Shown here one piece after another: positions 1 to 9,250 of a stretch of 64,000 nt of DNA. The notes beneath the pieces were generated by a model that saw only the letters and a program-made list of their open reading frames with translations, did not search any database and was not told the DNA's origin. Numbering within the stretch: the first letter of the stretch is position 1; every line of letters starts with the position of its first letter. The DNA is from Tritrichomonas musculus (taxonomy: Eukaryota > Parabasalia > Tritrichomonadida > Tritrichomonadidae), in the NCBI GenBank assembly GCA_039105265.1, contig JAPFFF010000010.1, forward strand, positions 2,852,001 to 2,916,000, given 5' to 3'. Position numbers and translations under genes: made by a program.

Positions 1-206
1 AGTATCACGTACTTAACATCCTTTGTTTCTTCTTCTTGATTCTCTTCTAATTCAACATTACGAGTGATAACAATTTCTTCTTTTCCATCATCCCTTTTGT
101 TTATAATAATATTATTATTTATATTGCTTGTTGACTGTGCTGCTGCTTGAGGTTCTAATGAAACGTTCGCGTTAACTCCGGCATTGTTGGATCTCTTCTT
201 TATCAT
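1..206 (-). CDS. Conserved Polinton protein, N-terminal part (cut by window edge)
   Basis: The reading frame opens at an ATG at 206 and runs off the window start. Its first ~50 residues closely match the start of the 174-aa protein at 17074-17598: MIKKRS, then ANVSLEP, INNNIIINKRDDGKE and IVITR. The region after that is acidic and lacks the GVQTE motif found in the element A version. Function unknown. It sits just upstream of the 142-aa gene, the same neighbour as in element A, so it is probably a virion or assembly factor. Confidence 0.7.
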   Translation of the reverse strand, partial: MIKKRSNNAGVNANVSLEPQAAAQSTSNINNNIIINKRDDGKEEIVITRNVELEENQEEETKDVKYVI

Positions 207-235
207 TTCCTTTCGAAAAAAAAGTTGATAATCAA

Positions 236-664
236 TCAGTAATGAATATTAGCTTGCTTAACATTAATTGGTTTAAAGTATCCAATCCTTCCTTTATTTC
301 TTTCATCCGCTCTACCTTGTATTTCTCCTAATTTCTCTGGTTTCTTTAAGTATGGAGGAAGAATAGGAGCTTTAGGTGCTTTATCTTTCTTTAAATAATA
401 CCCTCCATCTGTAATACTAACAGGTGGTTCGTGTAATGGTTTTGTTTTATGTTGATTACTCTTTGGTGGTTTGACTGGTTTGTTTTCCATATACTTTGTT
501 GGTGGTCTATTAATTCTTTGGTTAAACGTAACTGCGTAAGTATTGTCATTAGAAAATATGCCAAAGTGATTAAACTCTATTGTCTTCTCAGTCTTAGTTC
601 CTTCATTAAACATTGTCCCCTCTGCTCCAACTGTTGTTGAATTGGGTTTTCCGTACTTATTCAT
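236..664 (-). CDS. Conserved small Polinton protein (142 aa)
   Basis: This is a homologue of the 144-aa protein at 16619-17053. Both share a [MF]FNE start region, IEF-HFGIFSN-like and TYAVTFN-like segments, an INRPPT motif, and a LHEPPVSITDGG block about two thirds along, followed by a proline- and lysine-rich tail. No known domain recognised and no membrane segment. In both elements it lies between the major capsid side and the 174-aa gene. Its short, proline-rich, extended character would suit a capsid cement or core protein, but that is inference. Confidence 0.7.
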   Translation of the reverse strand: MNKYGKPNSTTVGAEGTMFNEGTKTEKTIEFNHFGIFSNDNTYAVTFNQRINRPPTKYMENKPVKPPKSNQHKTKPLHEPPVSITDGGYYLKKDKAPKAPILPPYLKKPEKLGEIQGRADERNKGRIGYFKPINVKQANIHY

Positions 665-702
665 TTCTTTTTCAAAAAAAATTGGTTGGTCGAGATTCCG
701 AC

Positions 703-1152
703 TTACAGAACTAGCTCTTGATGGAGACCGATAAATAGTTCAGGTGTATTTAATTCATATTTCTTACGTAATTCCTCTATCATTGTTTTAGTCTTTTTAG
801 ATGCTAATTCTATCGAGTAATTGTAATAACTGTATTCCTCATAATTTTGTTCCTTATTTGAACCATTAACAAAGAATTCTTGCATTTTATAATTAATTTT
901 CCTTCTTGAGTTAGTATTTAATACTATGTGTTCTATATCATATTCCTTAATTTTGTCCGGATATATCCTCCATACGTTCTTGTCCGCCTTAATTGATATG
1001 TAGATGACTTTTGCTAAATATTTATTTTTTGAAAGTTGAATTGGATATCTATCGCAAAGGATAGCGAAATTACTTTCTTTAAAATCTTCTGGGTTATCAG
1101 CGAGGGAAATAACATTATTGATGTAATCATATACCTTGAATTGTTGCTCCAT
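703..1152 (-). CDS. Hypothetical Polinton protein (149 aa)
   Basis: Open frame of 149 residues starting at an ATG at 1152, in the same direction as the two genes before it. Not recognised, and no counterpart seen in element A. It has an even mix of charged and aromatic residues, with a tyrosine-rich stretch (EEYSYYNYS) near residue 107, and no hydrophobic segment. Upstream of its start the sequence turns into AT-rich non-coding DNA, so this is the last B1 gene before the inserted block. Confidence 0.55.
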   Translation of the reverse strand: MEQQFKVYDYINNVISLADNPEDFKESNFAILCDRYPIQLSKNKYLAKVIYISIKADKNVWRIYPDKIKEYDIEHIVLNTNSRRKINYKMQEFFVNGSNKEQNYEEYSYYNYSIELASKKTKTMIEELRKKYELNTPELFIGLHQELVL

Positions 1153-3520
1153 TTTGTATGGAAATAAAAAAATATAAATAAAATTTTTTTAGTCTAATCC
1201 GTATTGTTGTTTGAAAATATGTATATAAAAAGTAGTCTTTTTATTATTTATGTCTCTTGTCACAATGAATTTACGTCCTCCTTTAGCTGTATTAATATGC
1301 ATAACTCTATAAACATCATCAGTTATCCTTTGGTAAAAGTAATCATGTGCGAAAATCCCAAAAATGCTTGGGTTGCATTATTTTTATCCCTCCCAATGGG
1401 ATCCCAATTGAAAAAGTTTACCAAAGCCCAAAATTCTTTTTTGGAAGAAATAATAATAATATATATATGTTTATTATTTTTTAATTAAATAATTATTTAA
1501 AATATATCTTAGTTTATTTTTTTGTATCAATATATTTACGTTTTAATATTTGACAAGGTTTGTTTATTATAAAATTCCATTTTAACTTTTTGAATTTGGG
1601 ATTATAGAAATATATTATATATTTTTTATTTTAAATAAAATAAGATATTTTTTTTATTTTTGGAAATTTCAAATAACATTTTCTTTGTTTATAATTTATT
1701 TAAACATATCTTAATTAATAATGTCTAATGAATACATATAATTCATAGAGATATAATAGAAAATTATCTTGGGACGAAAGTCTTTCAAATCTTGGGGAAA
1801 AGCGGTTAAATCCCAAGGTGAATTTTCATTACTTTACATAAGTATTTGACCTTTTTGGGAGCGTTTTTTTTATCCCAAAATCCCATAAAATTGAAAAAAT
1901 AAAATCCCATATTTTTTTTATCACTAATATCTCAATAAAAGAGCATAAAAAATTAATAGTATTTATTATATTTTATTTAAATATTTATTTTTATAAAATT
2001 CATTAGCTAATAAATGCTTTTTACCTTTCAAAATAATGAAATATTTGTATAATAAAGCTTTTTTTGATAATTTCTTTTGGGATGGATTTTCCCAATTCAA
2101 AAAGTTTTTTGCCAAACTCAAAAAATAAAAATAAAATAAAATAAACATTCTCAAAAAATTTATGATAAAACTTTGAAATTGCATGACTGAGCTGCTTGCA
2201 AGTTTACAAACGATTTCAACTAAACTTGCAAATATATTATCCATGCAAATTTGGCTTGATGAACGAATTTTTTTCAAATGATTTTCAAGATCGAATTAAA
2301 TACTGAGGGAGAGGGAAGGTAAAAGAGGATGAATCAAGGGAAGGAGAAAAGGAGGGGGCGTCGCCGACCCAGCATACTCCTATCTCCTTCCCTGCCCACG
2401 GAGTGAGCCATATTTAGGACGATAATCAGAAATGAATGTCGTGGGTAGCCTTGAGCACCTAAATGCCAGCAATCTGGCGGATCCGGATTGCTTTAGCCAT
2501 TACTTCGCTTCGTTCGTAGTGACTTTGGCGGATCATCATTTGTTCATTATCAAATTACTTTACAAAACCCAATTTTTATACTCAATATTTATAATTTACT
2601 TAATAAATAACGATTATTTTTTATCAATTTTTTTTATTTGTTTATCTATATATGAAAATCCATCTTTATTTTTACTAAATTTTATTTCACATTTCTTTTA
2701 CACAGATTTTTTACAACAAAAAATTTTATTTCAAATCTTGCGTTAATTATATATGGACATTTTTGTTTGCAACAATTTACAGAAAATCAATGTGTTTTTC
2801 ATTTAAATTCCAGAAAATTCAATAATTTTTACATAATTGTTAAATGTTTCTTTCATTATCCATTTTTCCTTCCCGATTTCTCCCTTTTATATTTACTGTG
2901 CTTTGGATATTATGACAAATTACATAATTCATTCTTAAATCTATATTTCGACATCTTTTTTTTATATTTCACAAAAAAAGGGAATTCAAGCATAATTATT
3001 GCAAGAAAACAGATTTTACAACTCGATTCATTTCTTCTAAAGACTTTATAAGTTCAAATTTCTCATTAACAAAAAATCTCATTCAGATAAATCTTAACCA
3101 AGTTATGGAAATAAACAAAAAAGATGAAAATAAAATTTACCCTTAAATTTTTAATGTTATTTTCGAGATCATTAAAAAAAATAATGACATTTATCTTAAT
3201 ATATATTCTTAATAAATTTATAAATATGATCTTGGCTAGTATGATATATTTTTTTTCATTTAATTAAAAAGAAAATGTCAAATAGTAGTATAATATTTAA
3301 TGATTTAGATAAATTTTAAAAAATGATTGCGAAAAAATGGTCTTTTCAAAAAGTTTGAACAACCTTTTTAACGGTTTTCATTATTTTTAGTTGGTCGACT
3401 AGAACAATGACCAATATTTTAATTGGTCGAACAGTGTTTGATAACACTAAATTGAAATCGTTTGGCTCAAAAAAAAAAAAAAAAAAAACATTTTTTATTT
3501 GTTTTGTGGTTGGTTCAAAC
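1153..3520. other. AT-rich non-coding DNA with a GC-richer island
   Basis: No convincing gene. At about 1386-1440 and 2085-2130 a similar segment (CCCAATT[GC]AAAAAGTTT, then CCAAA) occurs twice in direct orientation, and several TTTTGGGAT/ATCCCAAAA tracts lie at 1790-1920; these look like decayed small repeats. A GC-richer island at about 2290-2530 stands out. A 16-base homopolymer-like A run lies near 3472-3489. Part is probably insertion debris within B1. Confidence 0.5.
2338..2392. other. Stem-loop inside GC-richer island
   Basis: GGGAAGGAGA at 2338-2347 pairs with TCTCCTTCCC at 2383-2392. An additional GGAG/CTCC pair lies inside, leaving a GC-rich loop that contains GGCGTCGCC. A second small palindrome-like string (CAATCTGGCGGATCCGGATTG region) follows near 2469. 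It could be the folded end of an old transposon or a structured RNA; nothing identifies which. Confidence 0.4.
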
Positions 3521-5079
3521 AACTTGATTCCAATCTACAAAGTGATCAAAGTTGCTTTGACAATTAACAAGTTTTTACTTCTTGTGTATCTTCACAAGAG
3601 TAAAGACAAAACAATAAAGCAGTATTAAGATTGAAGATTATCTCTTGTTATTATCTTACTAAGTGCGACCAAGTTTCCTTTTTACTTTTAAGCTAATGAT
3701 GAGTGTACTACTAAGCAACAGTCAAACATAATTAGTCTCTATGCTACTTTCCTTGCATATTTGAGGAACTTGATTCCAATCTACAAAGTGATCAAAGTTG
3801 CTTTGACAATTAACAAGTTTTTACTTCTTGTGTATCTTCACAAGAGTAAAGACAAAACAATAAAGCAGTATTAAGATTGAAGATTATCTCTTGTTATTAT
3901 CTTACTAAGTGCGACCAAGTTTCCTTTTTACTTTTAAGCTAATGATGAGTGTACTACTAAGCAACAGTCAAACATAATTAGTCTCTATGCTACTTTCCTT
4001 GCATATTTGAGGAACTTGATTCCAATCTACAAAGTGATCAAAGTTGCTTTGACAATTAACAAGTTTTTACTTCTTGTGTATCTTCACAAGAGTAAAGACA
4101 AAACAATAAAGCAGTATTAAGATTGAAGATTATCTCTTGTTATTATCTTACTAAGTGCGACCAAGTTTCCTTTTTACTTTTAAGCTAATGATGAGTGTAC
4201 TACTAAGCAACAGTCAAACATAATTAGTCTCTATGCTACTTTCCTTGCATATTTGAGGAACTTGATTCCAATCTACAAAGTGATCAAAGTTGCTTTGACA
4301 ATTAACAAGTTTTTACTTCTTGTGTATCTTCACAAGAGTAAAGACAAAACAATAAAGCAGTATTAAGATTGAAGATTATCTCTTGTTATTATCTTACTAA
4401 GTGCGACCAAGTTTCCTTTTTACTTTTAAGCTAATGATGAGTGTACTACTAAGCAACAGTCAAACATAATTAGTCTCTATGCTACTTTCCTTGCATATTT
4501 GAGGAACTTGATTCCAATCTACAAAGTGATCAAAGTTGCTTTGACAATTAACAAGTTTTTACTTCTTGTGTATCTTCACAAGAGTAAAGACAAAACAATA
4601 AAGCAGTATTAAGATTGAAGATTATCTCTTGTTATTATCTTACTAAGTGCGACCAAGTTTCCTTTTTACTTTTAAGCTAATGATGAGTGTACTACTAAGC
4701 AACAGTCAAACATAATTAGTCTCTATGCTACTTTCCTTGCATATTTGAGGAACTTGATTCCAATCTACAAAGTGATCAAAGTTGCTTTGACAATTAACAA
4801 GTTTTTACTTCTTGTGTATCTTCACAAGAGTAAAGACAAAACAATAAAGCAGTATTAAGATTGAAGATTATCTCTTGTTATTATCTTACTAAGTGCGACC
4901 AAGTTTCCTTTTTACTTTTAAGCTAATGATGAGTGTACTACTAAGCAACAGTCAAACATAATTAGTCTCTATGCTACTTTCCTTGCATATTTGAGGAACT
5001 TGATTCCAATCTACAAAGTGATCAAAGTTGCTTTGACAATTAACAAGTTTTTACTTCTTGTGTATCTTCACAAGAGTAA
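3521..5079. repeat. Tandem array, 246-bp unit, 6.3 copies
   Basis: The phrase AACTTGATTCCAATC starts at 3521, 3767, 4013, 4259, 4505, 4751 and 4997, an exact 246-bp step each time. The last copy stops after about 83 bp, at CACAAGAGTAAA. I saw no differences between copies on reading. The unit has no long ORF. The array ends about 100 bp before the hAT transposase start, so it may be a subterminal part of that transposon or an independent satellite. Perfect identity suggests recent expansion or an assembly artefact. Confidence 0.95.
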
Positions 5080-5184
5080 AACATTTAAATGCTAACTAAT
5101 TCATATCAATTTTAATATAAAATATTGAACGACCAACATTCAATTTCAAGGTTTGGTCATATCACCTCATGGTCACATCATTAA

Positions 5185-7248
5185 ATGAAAAGTATCTTGA
5201 ACCTTGAGTCTCTCAACCAAACAATCACATATCCACAGTTGGAGAAGACAATTGTACACCTATACGAAAGATTTAAAAACAACCAAGATGGAAGAATATA
5301 TGTTAAATGTATTGACACAATATATAATGATGAAGGTGTCTTATGCAATTGTAACATGGAACCCAAAAGAGAGGACCATTACAAAACATGGCTAAAAAGC
5401 AATATTCATATTTGTAAACCTGGTGAGCCAACTCGACAAAAAAGTATTATAGAAATGATTTCAAATATAGATCAAGTTACGGAGAATTTATTATATGAAA
5501 AAATGGCAGAATTCACAGGTCAAAAAAATTTATCTTTAGATATACTCTCTTCAGAAGAATTTTATGAGTTAGCATGCTTATTTGTTGCCTATGGTCTCTC
5601 TTATAATCGGGTTGTTAATCCAATTGGAAAAGCCAAAATTATTTTTAAACGTTTACATAGAAATAAACTTCGATCTATATTAGTCAAATCAGCGTATAAG
5701 AAGCATCGAGAAATAATGAAGAACTTCTCAAATGAACAATATTGTTGCCTTGCATTAGATGAAGGTACTACTTCATCAAATCAAATATTACATTTTGTTC
5801 TTGAATGCCCACTCACTACTCTTCCATCATATACTTGCCACACCATAAGAATGAAAGGACAAAAAGCACCTGATTATTCTCAAACTATTCAGAAAGGATT
5901 ACATTTTCTTAATCTTGCTCATGTAAAAATCGGTTCCGTAGTATGTGATGGAGGAACTGCCCAAAAAAAAGCTTTCAGTTATAAATGGAGTGGATCTATT
6001 CGCAATTTAGGAATACCAGAATACAAAAACATCATTTTTATTCCTTGTCTTTGCCACAGAATTAGTAATGCTTATAAAAGCAAAGCAGAAAAAAACAGAA
6101 ATCTCAAAAAAATTGTTGAACAATTACATGACATTTCAAAGATGTGTCGAGAACGCAGCAATGACATTAACGCTTTGTGTCCAGCTCATATTGACACACG
6201 TTGGCTATATGATTATAATATTTTAAAATTTATTATCAAACATAAAAATGATATAATCAAATTTGTGCAAAATTTTCCAGAAGAAGAATTTCAGCATTTA
6301 ATAAAAGTACTAACTATATTCAAGTATCTCATTTTAAAATTTGAAACACCTAAAACTTGTTTCAGTTCGGCATTCATCATAATAGAAAGAGCGATCAATG
6401 CTTTATTTGAGCTATCAAACGATTATTCTAATCCTTATGCAAAATGCTTAGCAAAATCTTTACAAGATTATACTCTACACTCAGAAGAGGGTGGAATCTG
6501 GGCTTTGGGATACTGTCTTACTCCAAAAGGACGTTTAGATTTTCACAATAGAAATCAAACAAGGCAAAATCCATTACCAAAAGATTGTATTAAATACTTT
6601 CATTTTGAAAACAATGAAGACGATGACACTGATGATGACGTTTCAGAAATATTAATGCCTGAGAATGAAGAAGTTTTGATGACTTTAGATGGGAAAGAAT
6701 ACTCTCCTTTAGATGATACACTAAATAATGAAACGGAAACCCAAACTTCAAACACCAATGATGATAAGTCTGAAGAAGAAGCAGAAGCAGAAGAATATTT
6801 AGATGATGAAACTGCTATTGTAGACGTGTTTCCCACTCAAAAACAAAACATTGATCAAAGAGACCAACTTGCAAATGATAATTCATTTATTAATTATTTT
6901 CAGAAAGCAAAATCAATGCTTTTTAACCTTTTACGATTAAGGAATCGCATAAAAAATGAGTTTTTAATTGAAGACCTTATTACAAACTTCAATATTTTTG
7001 TTGATACGTCAAACGATATCTTTAAATTTTTGACTACTTCTCCTTACAGTTATTCATGGGTTCAAATTAAAAGTACAATAAGAGGATGGGAGGATATAGC
7101 TGATATCGCTTTGCGAATTCAAAATTCAGGGACATCTGAGGCAAGCTGCGAAAGATCCATTAAAAAACAACGGCTTATTCATTCGAAACGTAGATTAAAA
7201 AGTAAAAAAGATTTGCTAGATGCCAGAATGATTCATAGTTCGATTTAG
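5185..7248 (+). CDS. hAT-family DNA transposase
   Basis: The protein has 687 residues and an uninterrupted frame, so it may be functional. It has hAT hallmarks in order: an acidic residue in LALDEGTT near residue 190, a second in VVCDGGT near 253, the CLCH..N motif near 287-294, an arginine-tryptophan (DTRW) near 339, and the C-terminal dimerisation segment around 650-680 (SEASCER then QRLI then LLDAR). An acidic insertion rich in Asp and Glu fills roughly residues 470-560. The start is chosen at the ATG in TCATTAAATG, close to the Inr context known in trichomonads (established knowledge; match by eye). Terminal inverted repeats and the expected 8-bp duplication were not located. It lies inside B1, so it inserted there or was carried with its flank. 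Confidence 0.85.
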   Translation: MKSILNLESLNQTITYPQLEKTIVHLYERFKNNQDGRIYVKCIDTIYNDEGVLCNCNMEPKREDHYKTWLKSNIHICKPGEPTRQKSIIEMISNIDQVTENLLYEKMAEFTGQKNLSLDILSSEEFYELACLFVAYGLSYNRVVNPIGKAKIIFKRLHRNKLRSILVKSAYKKHREIMKNFSNEQYCCLALDEGTTSSNQILHFVLECPLTTLPSYTCHTIRMKGQKAPDYSQTIQKGLHFLNLAHVKIGSVVCDGGTAQKKAFSYKWSGSIRNLGIPEYKNIIFIPCLCHRISNAYKSKAEKNRNLKKIVEQLHDISKMCRERSNDINALCPAHIDTRWLYDYNILKFIIKHKNDIIKFVQNFPEEEFQHLIKVLTIFKYLILKFETPKTCFSSAFIIIERAINALFELSNDYSNPYAKCLAKSLQDYTLHSEEGGIWALGYCLTPKGRLDFHNRNQTRQNPLPKDCIKYFHFENNEDDDTDDDVSEILMPENEEVLMTLDGKEYSPLDDTLNNETETQTSNTNDDKSEEEAEAEEYLDDETAIVDVFPTQKQNIDQRDQLANDNSFINYFQKAKSMLFNLLRLRNRIKNEFLIEDLITNFNIFVDTSNDIFKFLTTSPYSYSWVQIKSTIRGWEDIADIALRIQNSGTSEASCERSIKKQRLIHSKRRLKSKKDLLDARMIHSSI

Positions 7249-7717
7249 TATTAATGAATTAATAAAAACAAAAGTCATCACGTTGATTATATATAATGAT
7301 TCTATTTTATTTAAATGTTTGAATTTTGAAAAAAAAATATTTAAAGTAATAATATTTATTTTAAATTATATATTCAAAAAATGACAGACATAAAGGATTT
7401 TTAAATTAAACTTATTTTTAAAAAATGTTGTTCATAAATATCCCTTATGCAAAATTAAAAATTTATGTTACTTTCATTTGATCGGCCATATGATAAATAA
7501 TAAGGAAATCCTTGGAAACTATAATATGCAATTAAATATGCAAGATAATTGTGAAATCTAGTTTAAAAATCATACCTAAATTGATTAACTAGGAGAACCA
7601 ATAAATGAACATTTCATTGTAAATAAATAACTTTATTAATATATATATTAAAAAAAAAAGGCATCATTATTTTCGAACTAAAGTAGGTCAATATTTTGAA
7701 AAATCAATTTCAATTAA
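7249..7717. other. AT-rich gap between hAT gene and Polinton A
   Basis: No coding frame seen. It probably contains the 3' part of the hAT transposon followed by the B1 sequence into which Polinton A inserted. The last five bases (ATTAA, 7713-7717) form the left half of the target-site duplication of A. Confidence 0.5.
7713..7717. repeat. Target-site duplication of Polinton A, left copy
   Basis: ATTAA directly before the first base of the element; the same five bases follow its last base at 30842-30846. Polintons typically make 5-6 bp duplications. Confidence 0.8.
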
Positions 7718-8081
7718 AGTAGTATATACGAGTCGGTTTCCGTAGGGGCTACGCTACGCTAAAGCCCACACGTCAACACGAACTCGTGATAAAAATAAAA
7801 AATAAAAAAAAAAAAAAAAAAAAAAATAAAAATAAAAATAAAAAAAATTTTTCTTCAACTTGTTTTTTCTTGAAGTACTACTAGGGACCTAAACAACTAC
7901 CTCGGGTCCCCACTACTTGTTTTTTCTTGAAGTACTACTAGGGACCTAAACAACTACCTCGGGTCCCCACTACTACTAGGGACCTAAACAACTACCTCGG
8001 GTCCCCACTACTACTAGGGACCTAAACAACTACCTCGGGTCCCCACTACTACTAGGGACCTAAACAACTACCTCGGGTCCC
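7718..8081. repeat. Left terminal inverted repeat of Polinton A
   Basis: The outer ~75 bp match the reverse complement of 30770-30841 with a few differences (for example AGTATATACGAGTCGG against CCGACTCGTATATACT). An A-rich tract at 7791-7850 follows, then five copies of a 38-bp unit with GGGACC at 7884, 7941, 7979, 8017 and 8055. The first two are spaced 57 bp apart by an extra TTGTTTTTTCTTGAAGT piece. Each unit can fold, GGGACC pairing with GGTCCC. Confidence 0.93.
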
Positions 8082-8330
8082 TCATAGTCTATTTTGATGT
8101 TCAGCTATAGAGATACGTGCACCAATTGACTTCAATAATAACTTAGCTTTTTCAATGTCTTCAAAGAGTTCTTTGTATGACTTGATTATATTTATCATTA
8201 TATCGAATTGACTAGCTATTTTATCATCATCTTCATTCATACATTTTCCAAATATCTTGTCTTTAATAACTTTAAATTTTGCATATAGAGCTTCTGCGTC
8301 ATTATTCAATCCGTTAATAGCGCTATTCAT
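8082..8330 (-). CDS. Small helical protein next to the terminal repeat
   Basis: 82 residues. The stop codon touches the inner edge of the left terminal repeat, and the start lies in TTAAATG. The sequence reads as amphipathic helix throughout, charged and Leu/Ile rich, with no signal peptide and no known domain. It runs opposite to the capsid block. Function unknown; position next to the terminus would suit an early or regulatory role, by inference only. Confidence 0.55.
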   Translation of the reverse strand: MNSAINGLNNDAEALYAKFKVIKDKIFGKCMNEDDDKIASQFDIMINIIKSYKELFEDIEKAKLLLKSIGARISIAEHQNRL

Positions 8331-8370
8331 TTAAGACAAAAATAAAAAAATAACAATAAAATAAAAGAAG

Positions 8371-8628
8371 TTAAATTTTACTAAGTAGTTCGTCTATATG
8401 AGGTAGTTCAGTTTTTTCAGTTTGAACACCTACATCAAGAAGTTCTTCTTTTTCTTCTTCTTTCTCTTCTTCTTCTTTCTCTTGATGTTCATAATAGCTT
8501 TTATACAAGTTTACTCGCTTTTTTTTCTTTGGAAACTTGATAACGTTTTTTTCTTTGTCATCGAGAGGATAATAAAGAGGTCCTTTATCATCAATTCCGT
8601 CAACAATGATTGTCCCCCACTTGCTCAT
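8371..8628 (-). CDS. Small acidic protein with LC8-type motif
   Basis: 85 residues. A lysine cluster (KFPKKKKR, residues 31-38) is followed by a run of Glu and Lys (about 50-63) and then VGVQTEK at 66-72. The GVQTE string resembles the recognition motif of dynein light chain LC8 ([S/D]-x-G-[T/V/I]-Q-T-[E/D]). No other domain seen. It lies in tandem with the 82-aa gene, same strand, divergent from the HNH gene whose ATG is 51 bp away. Function unknown; a transport adaptor is one idea. Confidence 0.55.
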   Translation of the reverse strand: MSKWGTIIVDGIDDKGPLYYPLDDKEKNVIKFPKKKKRVNLYKSYYEHQEKEEEEKEEEKEELLDVGVQTEKTELPHIDELLSKI

Positions 8629-8679
8629 ACAAAAATAAAAATGAAATGAAAATATTTAAATCATTCAAAAAGTGAGAAA

Positions 8680-9015
8680 ATGTCATTTGTACCGCTCAAA
8701 GGCTTTACTAACGACTATGAGATATTGAATAGGTACCCCTTTACTATAAGACGTAAGAGTAATCACTTTATATGCAAGGATAGTAAGCACAATGAGGGGT
8801 ATATACGTGTTTGTCTAAATGGCACCTACTACTTGAAACATGTACTTATTGCAAGGCAGTTCATACCTAATGATGACCCACGACATAAAACAGAGATTGA
8901 CCATAAAAACAGGAATAGGGCTGATTATCACCTAAGTAATCTTCGCTGGGTAACTCCATCCGAAAATAACTATAACAGGGTCATGCCCAAAATTATAAAT
9001 GCGAGGGCAGATTAA
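8680..9015 (+). CDS. NUMOD4-HNH homing endonuclease-like protein
   Basis: 111 residues. The N-terminal part (EILNRYPFTIRRKSN, residues 13-27) resembles a NUMOD4 DNA-binding module. It is followed by LIARQFIPND and the HNH core EIDHKNRNRADYHLSNLRW (about 71-90) with SENNYN after it. The family cuts DNA and usually spreads as homing cargo or helps recombination. A close relative sits at 31113-31589 in B1 at a different place relative to the capsid genes, which suggests it moves on its own. Its 3' end overlaps the opposite-strand gene at 8993. Confidence 0.85.
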   Translation: MSFVPLKGFTNDYEILNRYPFTIRRKSNHFICKDSKHNEGYIRVCLNGTYYLKHVLIARQFIPNDDPRHKTEIDHKNRNRADYHLSNLRWVTPSENNYNRVMPKIINARAD

Positions 9016-9244
9016 CTATATATAGTTCTAAGAACTCCAAAGCAAAGTGTTCAATTCGACCTAAAAAATCAATATCATTATCTATCCTCATTATTTGAAG
9101 ATGTTCATGTTTGAAATACTGAGCTGATAATTCTTTTATAGTCTTCATCAATTTTTTTCTTCTAGTTTCATCACTCTCTACTCTATATTCATGGATGTTC
9201 GATAGAATTCTAACGAGGATATACATACGGTCTGATTGAGACAT
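8993..9244 (-). CDS. Small hypothetical protein (83 aa)
   Basis: The start is taken at the ATG at 9244 (MSQSDRMYILVR), because the frame further upstream overlaps the protease gene start. Helical and mixed in charge, with a hydrophobic C-terminal stretch (ALEFLELYIVNL). It is head-to-head with the protease gene, their ATGs only 6 bp apart, and tail-to-tail with the HNH gene with a 23-bp overlap. Not recognised. Confidence 0.5.
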   Translation of the reverse strand: MSQSDRMYILVRILSNIHEYRVESDETRRKKLMKTIKELSAQYFKHEHLQIMRIDNDIDFLGRIEHFALEFLELYIVNLPSHL

Positions 9245-9250
9245 TTTATA

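Noticed and set aside
1204-2277. Frames at 1204-1488 and 1966-2277
   Set aside because: Low-complexity composition and overlap with dispersed non-coding repeats; no coding bias.
2432-3628. Short frames at 2432-2746, 2767-3051 and 3407-3628
   Set aside because: Composition follows the AT-rich DNA (Phe, Leu, Ile, Lys), with no domain and no conserved counterpart; the last includes a poly-A run and part of the 246-bp unit.
3521-5079. CRISPR-like array
   Set aside because: The repeat is contiguous with no unique spacers, the unit is 246 bp, and the context is eukaryotic.
6600-6836. Serine-rich minus-strand frame
   Set aside because: Shadow of the acidic region of the hAT transposase.
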